A stretch of DNA of 64,000 nt from F22 sp963668535 (GCA_963668535.1 OY764867.1:1736001-1800000), one strand, 5' to 3'; numbered from the stretch's first letter, positions 1 to 11,716 are shown. Translations and numbers: made by a program. Notes: generated by a model from the letters alone, not told the origin.

Positions 1-141
1 AGAGATGACTACTTACAGTTAAATGTGTCAAGTACATTACACTTATCGGTTTGATAAGCTTGTACGCTTGCTTGTTGTTATAAAATAAAATAAGAGAAAG
101 TAAGAAGCTGAGTACCATCACACAGCAGATTATTTTGAACT

Positions 142-215
142 AGTCCTATAGCTCAGTTGGTTAGAGCGCTACACTGATAATGTAGAGGTCCGCAGTTCAA
201 ATCTGCGTGGGACTA
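142..215 (+). tRNA. tRNA-Ile (GAT)
   Basis: Cloverleaf of 74 nt with a seven-pair acceptor stem (AGTCCTA with TGGGACT, one G-U), a GCTC D-stem, anticodon GAT in the loop CTGATAA and a TTCAAAT T-loop. It lies in the 16S-23S spacer directly before tRNA-Ala, the usual Bacteroidota arrangement. No CCA is encoded. Confidence 0.97.
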
Positions 216-220
216 CTTTC

Positions 221-294
221 GGGGGATTAGCTCAGCTGGCTAGAGCACCTGCCTTGCACGCAGGGGGTCATCGGTTCGAATCCGATATTCTCCA
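221..294 (+). tRNA. tRNA-Ala (TGC)
   Basis: Cloverleaf of 74 nt. The acceptor stem GGGGGAT pairs with ATTCTCC, the anticodon is TGC in CTTGCAC, and the T-loop is TTCGAAT. It follows tRNA-Ile by five bases in the 16S-23S spacer. No CCA is encoded. Confidence 0.97.
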
Positions 295-459
295 CTTAGA
301 ATAATTATTTGATGCTTTATAGTATCGAGGCGTTATTCAGATTGATCTTTGACATATTGTACAACCAATTTTCTGTTATGAAATCATGTAAATGATAGAT
401 TAACCGTAAAGTAACGAATTTATACGAGCGCATTTAGTAGCAATACTAAATGAGTATAG

Positions 460-3337
<2,878 letters not shown>

Positions 3338-3393
3338 TAGTATATGTTCTTTACTTTAGTAATGATATTTGTTTGTACGATATGTCTACCTTA

Positions 3394-3495
<102 letters not shown>

Positions 3496-3504
<9 letters not shown>

Positions 3505-3564
3505 TTTTAGTGAGGCCTTCGAGATATGTATCTCGGAGGTCTCTTTTTTTTGTGTTATACACAG
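3496..3564 (+). repeat. 5S tail plus terminator, copy 1
   Basis: First copy of a 69-bp segment that spans the last bases of 5S, the terminator hairpin and about 12 bases after the T-run. It matches 3889-3957 with one difference (C at 3560, T at 3953), offset exactly 393 bp. Confidence 0.93.
3512..3551 (+). terminator. rRNA operon terminator
   Basis: A 15-bp stem (GAGGCCTTCGAGATA with TATCTCGGAGGTCTC, some G-U pairs) with a two-base loop, followed by eight to nine T. It starts eight bases after 5S. An almost identical copy lies at 3905-3944. Confidence 0.95.
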
Positions 3565-3750
3565 TATCATCAGTCGTCGTAGGCGTGCGCTGATATCAAC
3601 CTAGGCGCACGATGATGTGCCTGCGATGACTCACGGCATCCTATTGTCATCTTACATTCTACCCAATTAAGTTGTCACCCCCCCCCTTAACTTTGTATAT
3701 GTCTTATCTAAGTAGGATACATTTTTTCTAAAGCTTGCCGTCAGTCGTTG

Positions 3751-3816
3751 TTCACCAACTTCGATATCAAAGTTCACGAACAACGACATCGAAGTTCGCC
3801 AACAACGATATCAAAG
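3751..3816 (+). repeat. three 22-bp tandem repeats
   Basis: Three diverged units begin at 3751, 3773 and 3795, each starting TTCACC, TTCACG or TTCGCC and ending ATATCAAAG or ACATCGAAG. A partial fourth unit (TTCGCATA) follows. TCGTTGTTC (3745-3753) is the reverse complement of GAACAACGA (3778-3786), so the array can also fold. There are no unique spacers between units. Confidence 0.85.
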
Positions 3817-3888
3817 TTCGCATACTTTGACTGAGAGTGTCCTATAGTCAACTTATATTCTACTTTGACAAGATATGATTATAGTAGA

Positions 3889-3957
3889 GTCGCCGTTTTT
3901 TAGTGAGGCCTTCGAGATATGTATCTCGGAGGTCTCTTTTTTTTGTGTTATATACAG
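3889..3957 (+). repeat. 5S tail plus terminator, copy 2
   Basis: Second copy of the 69-bp segment at 3496-3564, including the whole terminator hairpin (3905-3944). It is preceded by AGTAGA, which resembles the 5S sequence GTAGGTA, but no 5S body is present. Confidence 0.93.
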
Positions 3958-4282
3958 GGGAGAAATGAGTTATACATAGGGATGCGGATAACATGGAATA
4001 CTATTATATCGTATCGTGAATTTTAGCATATGCGAATCATAGTGGCTAGGCCTAATATGAAGTAGGCTTATAGGGGTGACTGAGGAGTTTTATATATGAA
4101 GCTATTGTCGTTTAAACAAAAACAATAGTTAAAATAACCATTACGTTTAAACTATTACGATGTAAGAGGCTCTAAGTATTGAATGACATGATATAGTTAT
4201 TCACTATATTTTGGACGTCATGAGTACTCGATATCCATATAGAATAAAACGAAAAGTTATAAACCTTTTAAATGATAGAAAT

Positions 4283-4879
4283 ATGAAACTGAAAACAATT
4301 CTGATCGCATCGCTTGCTTTATTAGCAACTTCTTCGGCAATGGCTCAAGAGGGACGTGTTAAAATGTCTGCTATGACTCGCGAACAACGTGTTGAGCTAA
4401 AAGCTCAAATGGTAGCAAAGAAATTGATGATTGATGACGCTACTAAGGCTAAGTTTGTACCTATGTATATTAGTTTTGAAAATGATCTTTACGAAGCACT
4501 TCCAACTGATGTAAAGGAAAAAATGAAGGTTTGTAAAGGAACTATGGATAAAGGTAAAGTTGAAGGACGTCCAGTGCATAAAATGCACCGTCGACAAAAT
4601 ACGTGTGCCATGATGGGAGCTTTCCCTAAAAATTTTGAAGGGAAAACAGATGCACAAGTCAAAGAAATGATAGAAAATCATTTTAAGGCACAACAAAAAC
4701 GTCTTGATGTAACAAAGAAGTATTATAAGAAGTTCTCTAGTATTTTGACGGTGAAGCAGACAGCTGCTACATTGAAATCAGTACAAGGCCGTCATCATTG
4801 TAAAAAGGGAGGACATCGTCAAATGAGACATAAACCTCATCAAATGAAAAATAGAGCGGGAGAATCTTGTCGCCGTTAA
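4283..4879 (+). CDS. Spy/CpxP-like periplasmic protein (tentative)
   Basis: A 198-residue product starting at MKLKTILIA. This start opens a clean signal peptide (lysines, hydrophobic core, cleavage likely after AMA); in-frame ATGs upstream at 4211 and 4220 would bury it. The mature part is helical and strongly basic, with an opening MTREQRVELKAQ stretch typical of periplasmic Spy/CpxP-type helical proteins. It has two Cys and a His/Lys-rich tail that could bind metal. No catalytic motif is visible. It is a single gene between the rRNA flank and a shared bidirectional terminator. Secretion is well supported; family membership is an inference from the helical pattern, not a firm match. Confidence 0.7.
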   Translation: MKLKTILIASLALLATSSAMAQEGRVKMSAMTREQRVELKAQMVAKKLMIDDATKAKFVPMYISFENDLYEALPTDVKEKMKVCKGTMDKGKVEGRPVHKMHRRQNTCAMMGAFPKNFEGKTDAQVKEMIENHFKAQQKRLDVTKKYYKKFSSILTVKQTAATLKSVQGRHHCKKGGHRQMRHKPHQMKNRAGESCRR

Positions 4880-4928
4880 TCAATACAGGGATTGATTCCT
4901 TTCATACCCTTGTTCATGTGTATATACA

Positions 4929-4964
4929 AAAATGTGTGTCAAAATTAATTTTGACACACATTTT
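4929..4964. terminator. bidirectional terminator
   Basis: Perfect 18-bp palindromic arms meeting at 4946/4947 (TGTGTGTCAAAATT with AATTTTGACACACA, flanked by A4 and T4). It lies between the convergent genes ending at 4879 and 4992 and can serve both. Confidence 0.9.
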
Positions 4965-4991
4965 ATTTATTCTAGTATAAGAGTCTATCGC

Positions 4992-6827
4992 TTAGCTTTG
5001 CATTTCCACTAGACGTTTATAATACCCATTTAGAGTAATGAGTTCGTCGTGCGTACCTCTCTCGACAATCTCACCTTCGTTCATTACACAGATCTCGTCT
5101 GCGTTTTTGATTGTTGATAGTCGGTGAGCAATGGCTATCGTGGTGCGAGATTCCATCAACTTTTCTAGGGCTTCTTGAACTAATTTTTCAGATTCTGTAT
5201 CTAGCGCCGATGTGGCTTCATCTAGAATTAGAATAGGAGGGTTCTTAAGAATTGCTCTTGCGATGCTGATACGTTGGCGCTGACCTCCTGAAAGCTTACC
5301 GCCTCTATCACCAACAGAGGTGTTATACCCCTCTGTATTTTCCATGATAAACTCATGTGCATTGGCTATTTTAGCTGCTTCTATGACTTGCTCCATAGTT
5401 GCGTTAGGATTGCCGAAAGCAATATTATTAAAGAAGGTGTCATTAAACAAAATAGCTTCTTGCGATACATTGCCAATTAATGCACGTAAATCACGATTGC
5501 GTACATCTTTAATATTATGTCCGTCAAGACTAATACTTCCTTCTAGTACATCATGGTACCTCGGAATTAAGTCAACTAAAGTAGATTTTCCAGAACCAGA
5601 TTGACCTACAAGGGCAATCGTTTTTCCTTTTGGGATCTCAAGGTTGATGTGTTTTAGTACTTCTTTTTCTCCGTATTTGAACCCAACATTCTTAAGTTGA
5701 ATACTTTCTTTTAGCTCATTTAATTCCACAGGGTTAGCAGGATCTTGAATTGGATTTTCTGCAAGAAGAATCTTGTTGATACGGTCTACAGAAGCCATAC
5801 CGCGTGGGATGTTAAAACTTGCTTTACTTAATTCTTTCAATGGATTGATGATACTATAAAGAATCACCATATAAAAGATAAAAGAAGGGGCATCAAGACC
5901 TCCAGCGTCTTGTCCAGAAAGTATAAGCCAGCCACCAAACCATAAGACAATAGTAATAAGGATTGTGCCTAAGAATTCTCCCATAGGACTAGACATTTGT
6001 TGGCGAGCTGCTACTTTGTTAACAGCTTTACGGTAACGATTGCTGGCTTCGTAGAAACGACCTATCATCATTTTTTCTGCTAAAAAAGCTTTTATGATGC
6101 GCAAACCTCCTAAGGTTTCGTCTAACATACTCATTGTTGTGCCTAAGTATTCTTGCGCAACACGAGATTTTTTCTTTAAACGTCTACTTACTAATCCCAT
6201 AAGCCATCCCATAAAAGGAAGGATGATTAGTGTAAAAAGGGTAAGTTCCCAACTGATCACAATCAATGTACCCAAATAGAAGATAATTAGGATAGGATTT
6301 TTTAGTAACATTCCCAAAGAACTAGTGATAGAAGTTTCTATTTCATTGATATCACCACTCATGCGGGCGATGATATCCCCTTTTTGTTCTTCTGAAAAGA
6401 AAGCTAGTGGCAGGCTTACTATTTTTGTATATACTTCCATACGCATATCTCTTACTATACCAGTACGTATTGGCACCATTACGTAAGCTGCACCATAATA
6501 AGCTGCTGCTTTAAAGAAAGTCATGACCACTAAAAAAAGTCCTAATAAAGCGAGAGTTGTAACAGCACCGTGAACAACAATTAGTTCCTTGACGTAGGCA
6601 TAAAAATTGTTGATCAATACATCTTTGAAACTACCGCTTCCCCATTCCATATAAGTATACGTTTTAGCTCCATCTACGTTAAATAGAATTTGCATGATAG
6701 GAATAATTAGCGAGAAAGAGAAAATGTTAAGAACAGCCGAAAGGATATTGAATACTACGGCACCAACCATAAATTTTTTATAAGGAGGAAGGTACTTACG
6801 TAGTACTTGAAAAAATTCTTTTATCAT
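4992..6827 (-). CDS. ABC transporter, fused permease and ATPase (MsbA-like)
   Basis: A 611-residue half-transporter expected to work as an inner-membrane homodimeric exporter. The N-terminal half (about residues 1-330) has six hydrophobic segments typical of an ABC type I exporter domain. The C-terminal half is the nucleotide-binding domain with Walker A GQSGSGKST, the Q-loop, signature LSGGQRQR, Walker B ILILDEATSALD and the H-loop AHRLS. The length is normal for MsbA and related lipid or drug exporters; the substrate is not readable from sequence. It is transcribed divergently from pheS, with a -7 box at 6900-6907. MsbA itself is a possibility, but Bacteroidales carry several such paralogues, so no symbol is given. 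Confidence 0.9.
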   Translation of the reverse strand: MIKEFFQVLRKYLPPYKKFMVGAVVFNILSAVLNIFSFSLIIPIMQILFNVDGAKTYTYMEWGSGSFKDVLINNFYAYVKELIVVHGAVTTLALLGLFLVVMTFFKAAAYYGAAYVMVPIRTGIVRDMRMEVYTKIVSLPLAFFSEEQKGDIIARMSGDINEIETSITSSLGMLLKNPILIIFYLGTLIVISWELTLFTLIILPFMGWLMGLVSRRLKKKSRVAQEYLGTTMSMLDETLGGLRIIKAFLAEKMMIGRFYEASNRYRKAVNKVAARQQMSSPMGEFLGTILITIVLWFGGWLILSGQDAGGLDAPSFIFYMVILYSIINPLKELSKASFNIPRGMASVDRINKILLAENPIQDPANPVELNELKESIQLKNVGFKYGEKEVLKHINLEIPKGKTIALVGQSGSGKSTLVDLIPRYHDVLEGSISLDGHNIKDVRNRDLRALIGNVSQEAILFNDTFFNNIAFGNPNATMEQVIEAAKIANAHEFIMENTEGYNTSVGDRGGKLSGGQRQRISIARAILKNPPILILDEATSALDTESEKLVQEALEKLMESRTTIAIAHRLSTIKNADEICVMNEGEIVERGTHDELITLNGYYKRLVEMQS

Positions 6828-6899
6828 AATGATCTACTTATTTTTATTGTAATGTCTTTCGAGTGGGCAAAATATATGTCGCAATCCAGACAATTGCCG

Positions 6900-6907
6900 C
6901 AAAGATA
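6900..6907 (-). promoter_or_regulatory. promoter -7 box of the ABC transporter
   Basis: CAAAGATA on the plus strand reads TATCTTTG on the minus strand, the Bacteroidota TAnnTTTG box, about 73 bases upstream of the start. It is back to back with the pheS promoter; the two -33 regions would fall in the same 20-odd bases. Confidence 0.65.
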
Positions 6908-6915
6908 TAGTATTC

Positions 6916-6948
6916 TTGCCGAAAAACCAATATAAATATGTATCTTTG
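6916..6948 (+). promoter_or_regulatory. promoter of pheS-nth
   Basis: TTGC at 6916-6919, 21 bases, then TATCTTTG at 6941-6948. This matches the Bacteroidota TTTG/TAnnTTTG promoter pattern and leaves a 5' leader of about 85 bases before pheS. Confidence 0.65.
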
Positions 6949-7038
6949 CGATTCGAAGCGAGCTATCCTGACAAAATGAAAAAGAATAGTTCCAGTATCG
7001 TAGAATAGAAACTTAAAGAAAGTCTATAATAGCAAGAT

Positions 7039-8058
7039 ATGAAACTGAAGATCCAAGCACTTCTTGAAGAAGTGCAAAACCTCAAAGCAGAAAGCCTCGA
7101 AGAAATAGAGGAACTGCGAATCAAGTATTTGAGTAAGAAAGGGGCTATCAATGAGTTGATGGCTGACTTTCGGAATGTGGCAGCCGAGGAAAAGAAAGAA
7201 ATCGGTATGCTTGTTAACCAACTAAAGACTCAAACCCAAGAAAAAATTAACGGATTACGTGATAGCTTTAAACGAGATCATAATGAGTTTGAAGGAATTG
7301 ATTTAACACGTACTCCATATCCTATTGATCTAGGAACACGCCATCCTTTATCTATTGTAAAAAATGAAATCATTGATATTTTTGCACGCCTTGGTTTTAA
7401 TATTGCTGAGGGACCTGAGGTTGAAGATGATTGGCATGTGTTTGGAGCATTAAATTTTGCAGAAGATCACCCTGCGCGTGATATGCAAGATACTTTCTTT
7501 ATTCAGAGCAATCCTGATATATTGCTTCGTACTCATACCTCTTCTGTACAAAGTCGTGTTATGGAGCATTCTGAGCCTCCTATCCGCATTGTGTGCCCTG
7601 GTCGTGTATATCGTAATGAGGCTATCAGCTATCGTGCACACTGCTTCTTCCATCAACTTGAAGCATTGTATATCGATAAGGATGTTAGCTTTAGTGATTT
7701 GAAGCAAGTATTGCTTTCTTTTGCGAAGGAAATGTTCTCTGAAGATACTCAGATTCGTCTTCGACCTAGTTATTTCCCATTTACTGAACCAAGTGCAGAG
7801 ATGGATATTAGCTGTAATATTTGTGGTGGAAAAGGATGTAACTTCTGTAAGCATACAGGATGGGTCGAAATCTTAGGTTGTGGTATGGTTGATCCAAATG
7901 TACTTGAAGCCAACGGTATAGATAGTAAGGTCTATTCTGGTTATGCCCTAGGTATGGGTATTGAACGTATTACGAACTTGAAATACCAAGTTAGTGACTT
8001 GCGATGGTTCAGTGAGAACGATGTGCGTTTCTTGCGCCAATTTGAGTCGGCTGACTAA
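7039..8058 (+). CDS. pheS: phenylalanine--tRNA ligase, alpha subunit
   Basis: A 339-residue catalytic alpha subunit of the alpha2-beta2 enzyme that charges tRNA-Phe. Residues 1-90 form the N-terminal helical region that contacts tRNA. The class II core shows motif 2 around GRVYRNEAISYRAHCFFHQ and motif 3 in GYALGMGIERI. A Cys cluster CNICGGKGCNFCKHTG before motif 3 is common in this family. Length is typical. The first ATG is used, consistent with the promoter at 6916-6948. No pheT is adjacent, which is usual in Bacteroidota. nth follows by eight bases and is probably co-transcribed. Confidence 0.97.
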   Translation: MKLKIQALLEEVQNLKAESLEEIEELRIKYLSKKGAINELMADFRNVAAEEKKEIGMLVNQLKTQTQEKINGLRDSFKRDHNEFEGIDLTRTPYPIDLGTRHPLSIVKNEIIDIFARLGFNIAEGPEVEDDWHVFGALNFAEDHPARDMQDTFFIQSNPDILLRTHTSSVQSRVMEHSEPPIRIVCPGRVYRNEAISYRAHCFFHQLEALYIDKDVSFSDLKQVLLSFAKEMFSEDTQIRLRPSYFPFTEPSAEMDISCNICGGKGCNFCKHTGWVEILGCGMVDPNVLEANGIDSKVYSGYALGMGIERITNLKYQVSDLRWFSENDVRFLRQFESAD

Positions 8059-8066
8059 GTCATAAC

Positions 8067-8738
8067 ATGAGAAAAAAAGACCGTTATAAAGGCATTATCT
8101 CTTGGTTTTTAGAGCATATGCCAGTAGCAGAGTCTGAACTGAATTACCGCAATCCGTACGAGCTACTGGTTGCGGTAATTCTTTCAGCGCAATGTACTGA
8201 TAAGCGTGTCAATATGGTAACCCCTGATCTTTTCGAACGTTTTCCTACACCTGAACGTTTAGCAGAAGCAGAGCCCGACGAGGTATTGACTTTTATCAGT
8301 GGTGTGACATATCCCAACAATAAATCCAAACATTTGGTGGGGATGGCGCAGATGTTGGTACATGATTTCAATAGTGAAGTCCCCAGTGATTTAGATGATT
8401 TAATCAAGATGCCTGGGGTGGGGCGTAAAACGGCTAATGTTATTCAAGCCGTTATCTTTCAAAAAGCAGCGATGGCCGTAGATACTCATGTCTTTCGTGT
8501 GTCGCATCGTATAGGGTTGGCTCCGATGAGCGCGACTACCCCTTTAGCGGTTGAAAAACATTTGATGCGTTATATTCCGCATGATTTAGTTCCATTGGCA
8601 CATCATTGGTTGATTCTACATGGACGTTATACTTGTGTAGCCCGTAAACCAAAGTGCGATAAATGTGGATTAACTCCTTGGTGCAAAGAATACGACAAGA
8701 TACAAAAGAAGACTACAATCTCTTTGTCGGGAAACTAG
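8067..8738 (+). CDS. nth: endonuclease III
   Basis: A 223-residue bifunctional DNA glycosylase/AP lyase that removes oxidised pyrimidines in base-excision repair. The helix-hairpin-helix is MPGVGRKTANV, which contains the catalytic Lys; the catalytic Asp sits in AVDTHVFR. The C-terminal [4Fe-4S] loop has the exact CX6CX2CX5C spacing (CVARKPKCDKCGLTPWC). Length is normal and all key residues are present. It lies eight bases after pheS, so they probably share a transcript; the pairing does not imply a functional link. Confidence 0.97.
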   Translation: MRKKDRYKGIISWFLEHMPVAESELNYRNPYELLVAVILSAQCTDKRVNMVTPDLFERFPTPERLAEAEPDEVLTFISGVTYPNNKSKHLVGMAQMLVHDFNSEVPSDLDDLIKMPGVGRKTANVIQAVIFQKAAMAVDTHVFRVSHRIGLAPMSATTPLAVEKHLMRYIPHDLVPLAHHWLILHGRYTCVARKPKCDKCGLTPWCKEYDKIQKKTTISLSGN

Positions 8739-8818
8739 GACTGGTTATAATGCTGCATTAGGCGTGTTTTTCAACATAGTTTTTCTTCTTTCGTCTCCCA
8801 AAACTCGAAAGAAATCCT

Positions 8819-8826
8819 TATCTTTG
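8819..8826 (+). promoter_or_regulatory. promoter -7 box of pgk
   Basis: TATCTTTG, 48 bases upstream of the pgk start. It matches the Bacteroidota TAnnTTTG box. No clean TTTG is seen at the expected -33 distance. Confidence 0.65.
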
Positions 8827-8873
8827 CGCTATTAGATTGATACAGATTATATTAATAATAACAGAAAATTATC

Positions 8874-10130
8874 ATGCAAACAATTGACAATTTCAACTTC
8901 GCTGGTAAAAAGGCGTTTGTGCGTGTGGACTTTAATGTTCCATTGGATGAGAACTTCAACGTAACTGATGACACTCGTATTCGTGGTGCTCTACCTACTC
9001 TTAAAAAAGTATTAGCTGATGGTGGCGCTTTAATCATCGCTTCTCATATGGGACGTCCTAAAAAGAATCCAGACGAGAAATTTTCTTTAAAGCATATCCA
9101 AGCTTACGTAGGTGAAAAACTAGGTGTTGAACTTAAGTTTGCTCCAGATTGTGCTAAGGCTGCTGAAGCTGCTGCTGCACTTCAACCAGGTGAAGCACTT
9201 TTACTTGAAAATCTTCGTTTCTATGAAGAAGAAACAGGTAAACCACGTGTTGCTGATGATGCTACAGATGAAGAAAAGAAAGCTGCTAAAGCTGCTTGTA
9301 AAGAAAGCCAAAAAGAATTTACTAAGACACTTGCTTCATATGCAGATGTATATGTAAACGATGCATTTGGTACTGCTCACCGTGCTCACGCATCGACTGC
9401 ACTTATCGCTGATTATTTTGACACAGATAGCAAAATGTTCGGTTATTTGATGAACAAAGAAGTTACTGCTGTTGATAACGTGATGAGTAACATTAAGCGA
9501 CCATTTACTGCTATCATGGGTGGTAGTAAAGTGTCTTCTAAGATCGATATTATCGAAAACCTTCTTGGTAAAGTAGATAACTTGATTATTGGTGGTGGTA
9601 TGACATTCACATTTATCAAGGCTATGGGTGGCGAAATCGGTGCTTCTTTATGCGAAGATGACAAGCTAGATTTGGCTCGTGATTTGATGAAGAAGGCTCA
9701 AGAGAATGGAGTGAAACTTCTTTTGGGTGTAGACGCACGTACTGGTGATAAGTTTGCTGCTGATGCACAAATGGAAATCGTTGACGCTGACAAAATTCCT
9801 GCTGGTCACCTTGGTCTAGATATCGGTCCTAAGGCTGAAGCTGAATTTGCAGCAGTTATCAAAGAATCTAAGACTATCCTTTGGAATGGTCCTGCTGGAG
9901 TTTTCGAATTTGAACGCTATGCAGAAGGTTCTAAGGCAATCGGTTTCGCTATTGCTGATGCAACTCAAAACAACGGTGCATTCTCTTTAGTAGGTGGTGG
10001 TGACTCTGTAGCTTGTGTAAATAAGTACGGTCTTGCAGACAAAGTATCTTATGTATCAACAGGTGGTGGTGCTCTTCTTGAAGCTATTGAAGGTAAGACT
10101 CTTCCTGGTATTGCAGCTATTAAAGGATAA
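8874..10130 (+). CDS. pgk: phosphoglycerate kinase
   Basis: A 418-residue cytoplasmic glycolytic enzyme that transfers phosphate from 1,3-bisphosphoglycerate to ADP. Visible motifs include VRVDFNVPLD (substrate binding), SHMGRPK, the basic-patch sequence GTAHRAHAST, GGGMTFTF, the nucleotide-site NGPAGVFEFE and the glycine-rich GGGDSVA near the C-terminus. Length is normal. It has its own promoter and a strong terminator, so it is probably monocistronic. Codon use is rich in GCT, GAA and CGT, as expected for a highly expressed gene. Confidence 0.98.
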   Translation: MQTIDNFNFAGKKAFVRVDFNVPLDENFNVTDDTRIRGALPTLKKVLADGGALIIASHMGRPKKNPDEKFSLKHIQAYVGEKLGVELKFAPDCAKAAEAAAALQPGEALLLENLRFYEEETGKPRVADDATDEEKKAAKAACKESQKEFTKTLASYADVYVNDAFGTAHRAHASTALIADYFDTDSKMFGYLMNKEVTAVDNVMSNIKRPFTAIMGGSKVSSKIDIIENLLGKVDNLIIGGGMTFTFIKAMGGEIGASLCEDDKLDLARDLMKKAQENGVKLLLGVDARTGDKFAADAQMEIVDADKIPAGHLGLDIGPKAEAEFAAVIKESKTILWNGPAGVFEFERYAEGSKAIGFAIADATQNNGAFSLVGGGDSVACVNKYGLADKVSYVSTGGGALLEAIEGKTLPGIAAIKG

Positions 10131-10163
10131 TCATTATTCTGATTAAATTATAGAATATATTTG

Positions 10164-10214
10164 CAGGACCTCTCCTCGTTTTCAATAGAGAACGAGAGTG
10201 GTCCTGTATTTTTT
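10164..10214 (+). terminator. terminator of pgk
   Basis: Stem CAGGACC...CTCGTT pairing with AACGAGAG...GGTCCTG, followed by TATTTTTT. It starts 34 bases after the pgk stop. Confidence 0.9.
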
Positions 10215-10228
10215 AATTTATTTGTTGT

Positions 10229-10819
10229 ATGAAGAGGACACCTACATATGTGTTAGGGATTTTCACATTACTCTTAGTTGTGGGAATCATTTTTGTAAAA
10301 CATGAAAAGCGTAAAGCCGTTGAAGATTCTATAGATATTCAGCGTATTGATAGCTTGGTGATAGGTAGTGCTTCAAGTCTTTATGGTGTCCCCATATGGC
10401 TGGGAGATAGCTTAAAGATTTTTGATAAGTATGGCTTGCACGTCGATTTTCATATTTACAGCGATTTGTTGGATTTTTTGGATGCAGCAGAGCATGAAAA
10501 GCTTGATTTATTAATTCTTGAACAGAATTCAGAATCTATAGGACACTACAAATTTTTAGGTGATTTTGTGTGGGTCAAATCCTCTTTGGTAAATGATTCT
10601 TTACATAGTGGGCTGCACAAATTTGTTTTGGGTTACAATGATGTTATACAGTATATGTACAGTCATAAAGCCGAAGATTGGGGATATGCTGCATTTGATG
10701 CGTTTCATTATAGTAAAGAAGCTCAGAAACAAGCCATGATACCTATGTTTCATTGTGTAGAATGGGAAGAAGTCCGAGCAAGGTTTCAAGAGTCACATCC
10801 AGAAAGGCAGGAAGAGTGA
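10229..10819 (+). CDS. membrane-anchored protein resembling part of a type 2 periplasmic binding protein
   Basis: A 196-residue protein with one N-terminal hydrophobic segment (about residues 6-23), so it is probably anchored in the inner membrane facing the periplasm. The rest contains a GSASSLYGVPIWLGDSLKIF stretch followed by a region that resembles the first lobe of NMT1/SsuA-type substrate-binding proteins. A full binding protein would be about 300 residues, so only part of the fold could be present. No transporter genes are adjacent. I do not recognise a named family, and the binding-protein resemblance is weak. It starts 14 bases after the pgk terminator region, so its promoter may lie inside that region. 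Confidence 0.6.
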   Translation: MKRTPTYVLGIFTLLLVVGIIFVKHEKRKAVEDSIDIQRIDSLVIGSASSLYGVPIWLGDSLKIFDKYGLHVDFHIYSDLLDFLDAAEHEKLDLLILEQNSESIGHYKFLGDFVWVKSSLVNDSLHSGLHKFVLGYNDVIQYMYSHKAEDWGYAAFDAFHYSKEAQKQAMIPMFHCVEWEEVRARFQESHPERQEE

Positions 10820-10830
10820 TATTTTTTTAT

Positions 10831-10838
10831 TACCTTTG
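10831..10838 (+). promoter_or_regulatory. promoter -7 box
   Basis: TACCTTTG, 70 bases upstream of the next start codon; TAnnTTTG type. It begins 12 bases after the preceding stop. Confidence 0.55.
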
Positions 10839-10907
10839 TACCCAAGTGTTCTGGCTCTGTTTCTAGAGCCTAGAAAGATTCATTTATAAACAATAAATAA
10901 ACAGTAT

Positions 10908-11540
10908 ATGTCATTCTTATCAAATCTATTTGGAGGAAAGCAAAAAGCGACTTCGGTAAGCGGAGTTGATGATTTCTCTGCTTTAATTCAAGTGTATTTT
11001 CAAGCGACTATCGCTACGACTTTAGGGATCAACAATCCTAGATTTATGCCTGAAGTGGTCAAGTTTAAACGTACCTTCAAAATTGCAACGGCCAATAACA
11101 AATTAGGTGTTGCTGAACGTACTGCATGCAAAAAGATGATGATGGCAGACTATAAGATGCCTGAAGGTTTTTTTAAAGAAATAGATCAGAGTATCAAGAA
11201 GAATTGCAAGACGCAAAATGATATTCAGAGCTATTTAGGTATGTACCAAAACTTTAGTAATGACTTGATGATGGTGATTGGTAATATCATGTCTTGGAAA
11301 ATGAGATTACCTTCCAGATTTAAGAAAATGATGCGTCAGTTGACTGATCAAACAGTGCATGATGTATGTACAAAATCTGTATGGAAAGATGATGGTGTGC
11401 ATAACATGTGTCGTCAAGTACGTCATCTACAAACACGTTTAAAATACTCTGAAGCGTGGATGCAAGAATACGTCTATCATATTGTAATCCTTGCTAAAAA
11501 GGATGCAGCAAATAAAAAACATGTCGAAGACGATAAGTAA
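10908..11540 (+). CDS. conserved-looking hypothetical protein, helical and basic
   Basis: A 210-residue soluble protein with no signal peptide and no membrane segment. It opens MSFLSNLFGGKQKA and is predicted mostly helical, with basic Met/Lys-rich stretches (KKMMMADYKMPEGFF; RLPSRFKKMMRQL) and two Cys-containing helices near the C-terminus. I recognise no catalytic or binding motif and assign no function. It has its own -7 box and a very strong terminator with 17-bp perfect arms, so it is expressed as a single gene. Composition matches its neighbours, giving no sign of recent transfer. Confidence 0.7.
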   Translation: MSFLSNLFGGKQKATSVSGVDDFSALIQVYFQATIATTLGINNPRFMPEVVKFKRTFKIATANNKLGVAERTACKKMMMADYKMPEGFFKEIDQSIKKNCKTQNDIQSYLGMYQNFSNDLMMVIGNIMSWKMRLPSRFKKMMRQLTDQTVHDVCTKSVWKDDGVHNMCRQVRHLQTRLKYSEAWMQEYVYHIVILAKKDAANKKHVEDDK

Positions 11541-11561
11541 TTCTTGATTATAGCATTACGT

Positions 11562-11615
11562 ACAACTGTGCCTTAAGTAAGAGATAAACTCAAACTTAAG
11601 GCACAGTTGTTTTTA
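11562..11615 (+). terminator. terminator, perfect 17-bp stem
   Basis: ACAACTGTGCCTTAAGT (11562-11578) is fully complementary to 11594-11610, followed by TTTTA. It starts 22 bases after the stop codon at 11540. Confidence 0.92.
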
Positions 11616-11716
11616 TAGTATTGGTGAGTATTACCAGCCTAATTGAAGAGCAATGGTAAAGTGTACAAAAAACAGATTTCTTTTAAACATGGTTTCTCTA
11701 CTATTTTCTGAAAAAA

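Larger units (their letters stand above)
3552..4282. other. gene-free region after the rRNA operon
   Basis: About 730 bases with no credible gene. It holds a GC-rich dyad CGTGCGC/GCGCACG (3584-3590, 3605-3611), a run of nine C (3678-3686), three 22-bp tandem repeats (3751-3816), a degenerate 34-bp direct repeat (about 3628-3661 and 3829-3862, ending CTTACATTCTAC and CTTATATTCTAC), and the second copy of the 5S tail plus terminator (3889-3957). It reads as decayed rRNA-operon flank. Confidence 0.8.

Noticed and set aside
3678..3686. Run of nine C as a phase-variation tract
   Set aside because: No gene or promoter is near enough to be switched; it may also be a sequencing-sensitive homopolymer.
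3751..3816. Possible CRISPR array
   Set aside because: The 22-bp units are contiguous and diverged with no unique spacers, and there are no cas genes in the window.
6976..7008. Ten-residue ORF (MKKNSSSIVE) before pheS as a Phe attenuator leader
   Set aside because: It contains no Phe codons and no terminator hairpin follows before pheS.
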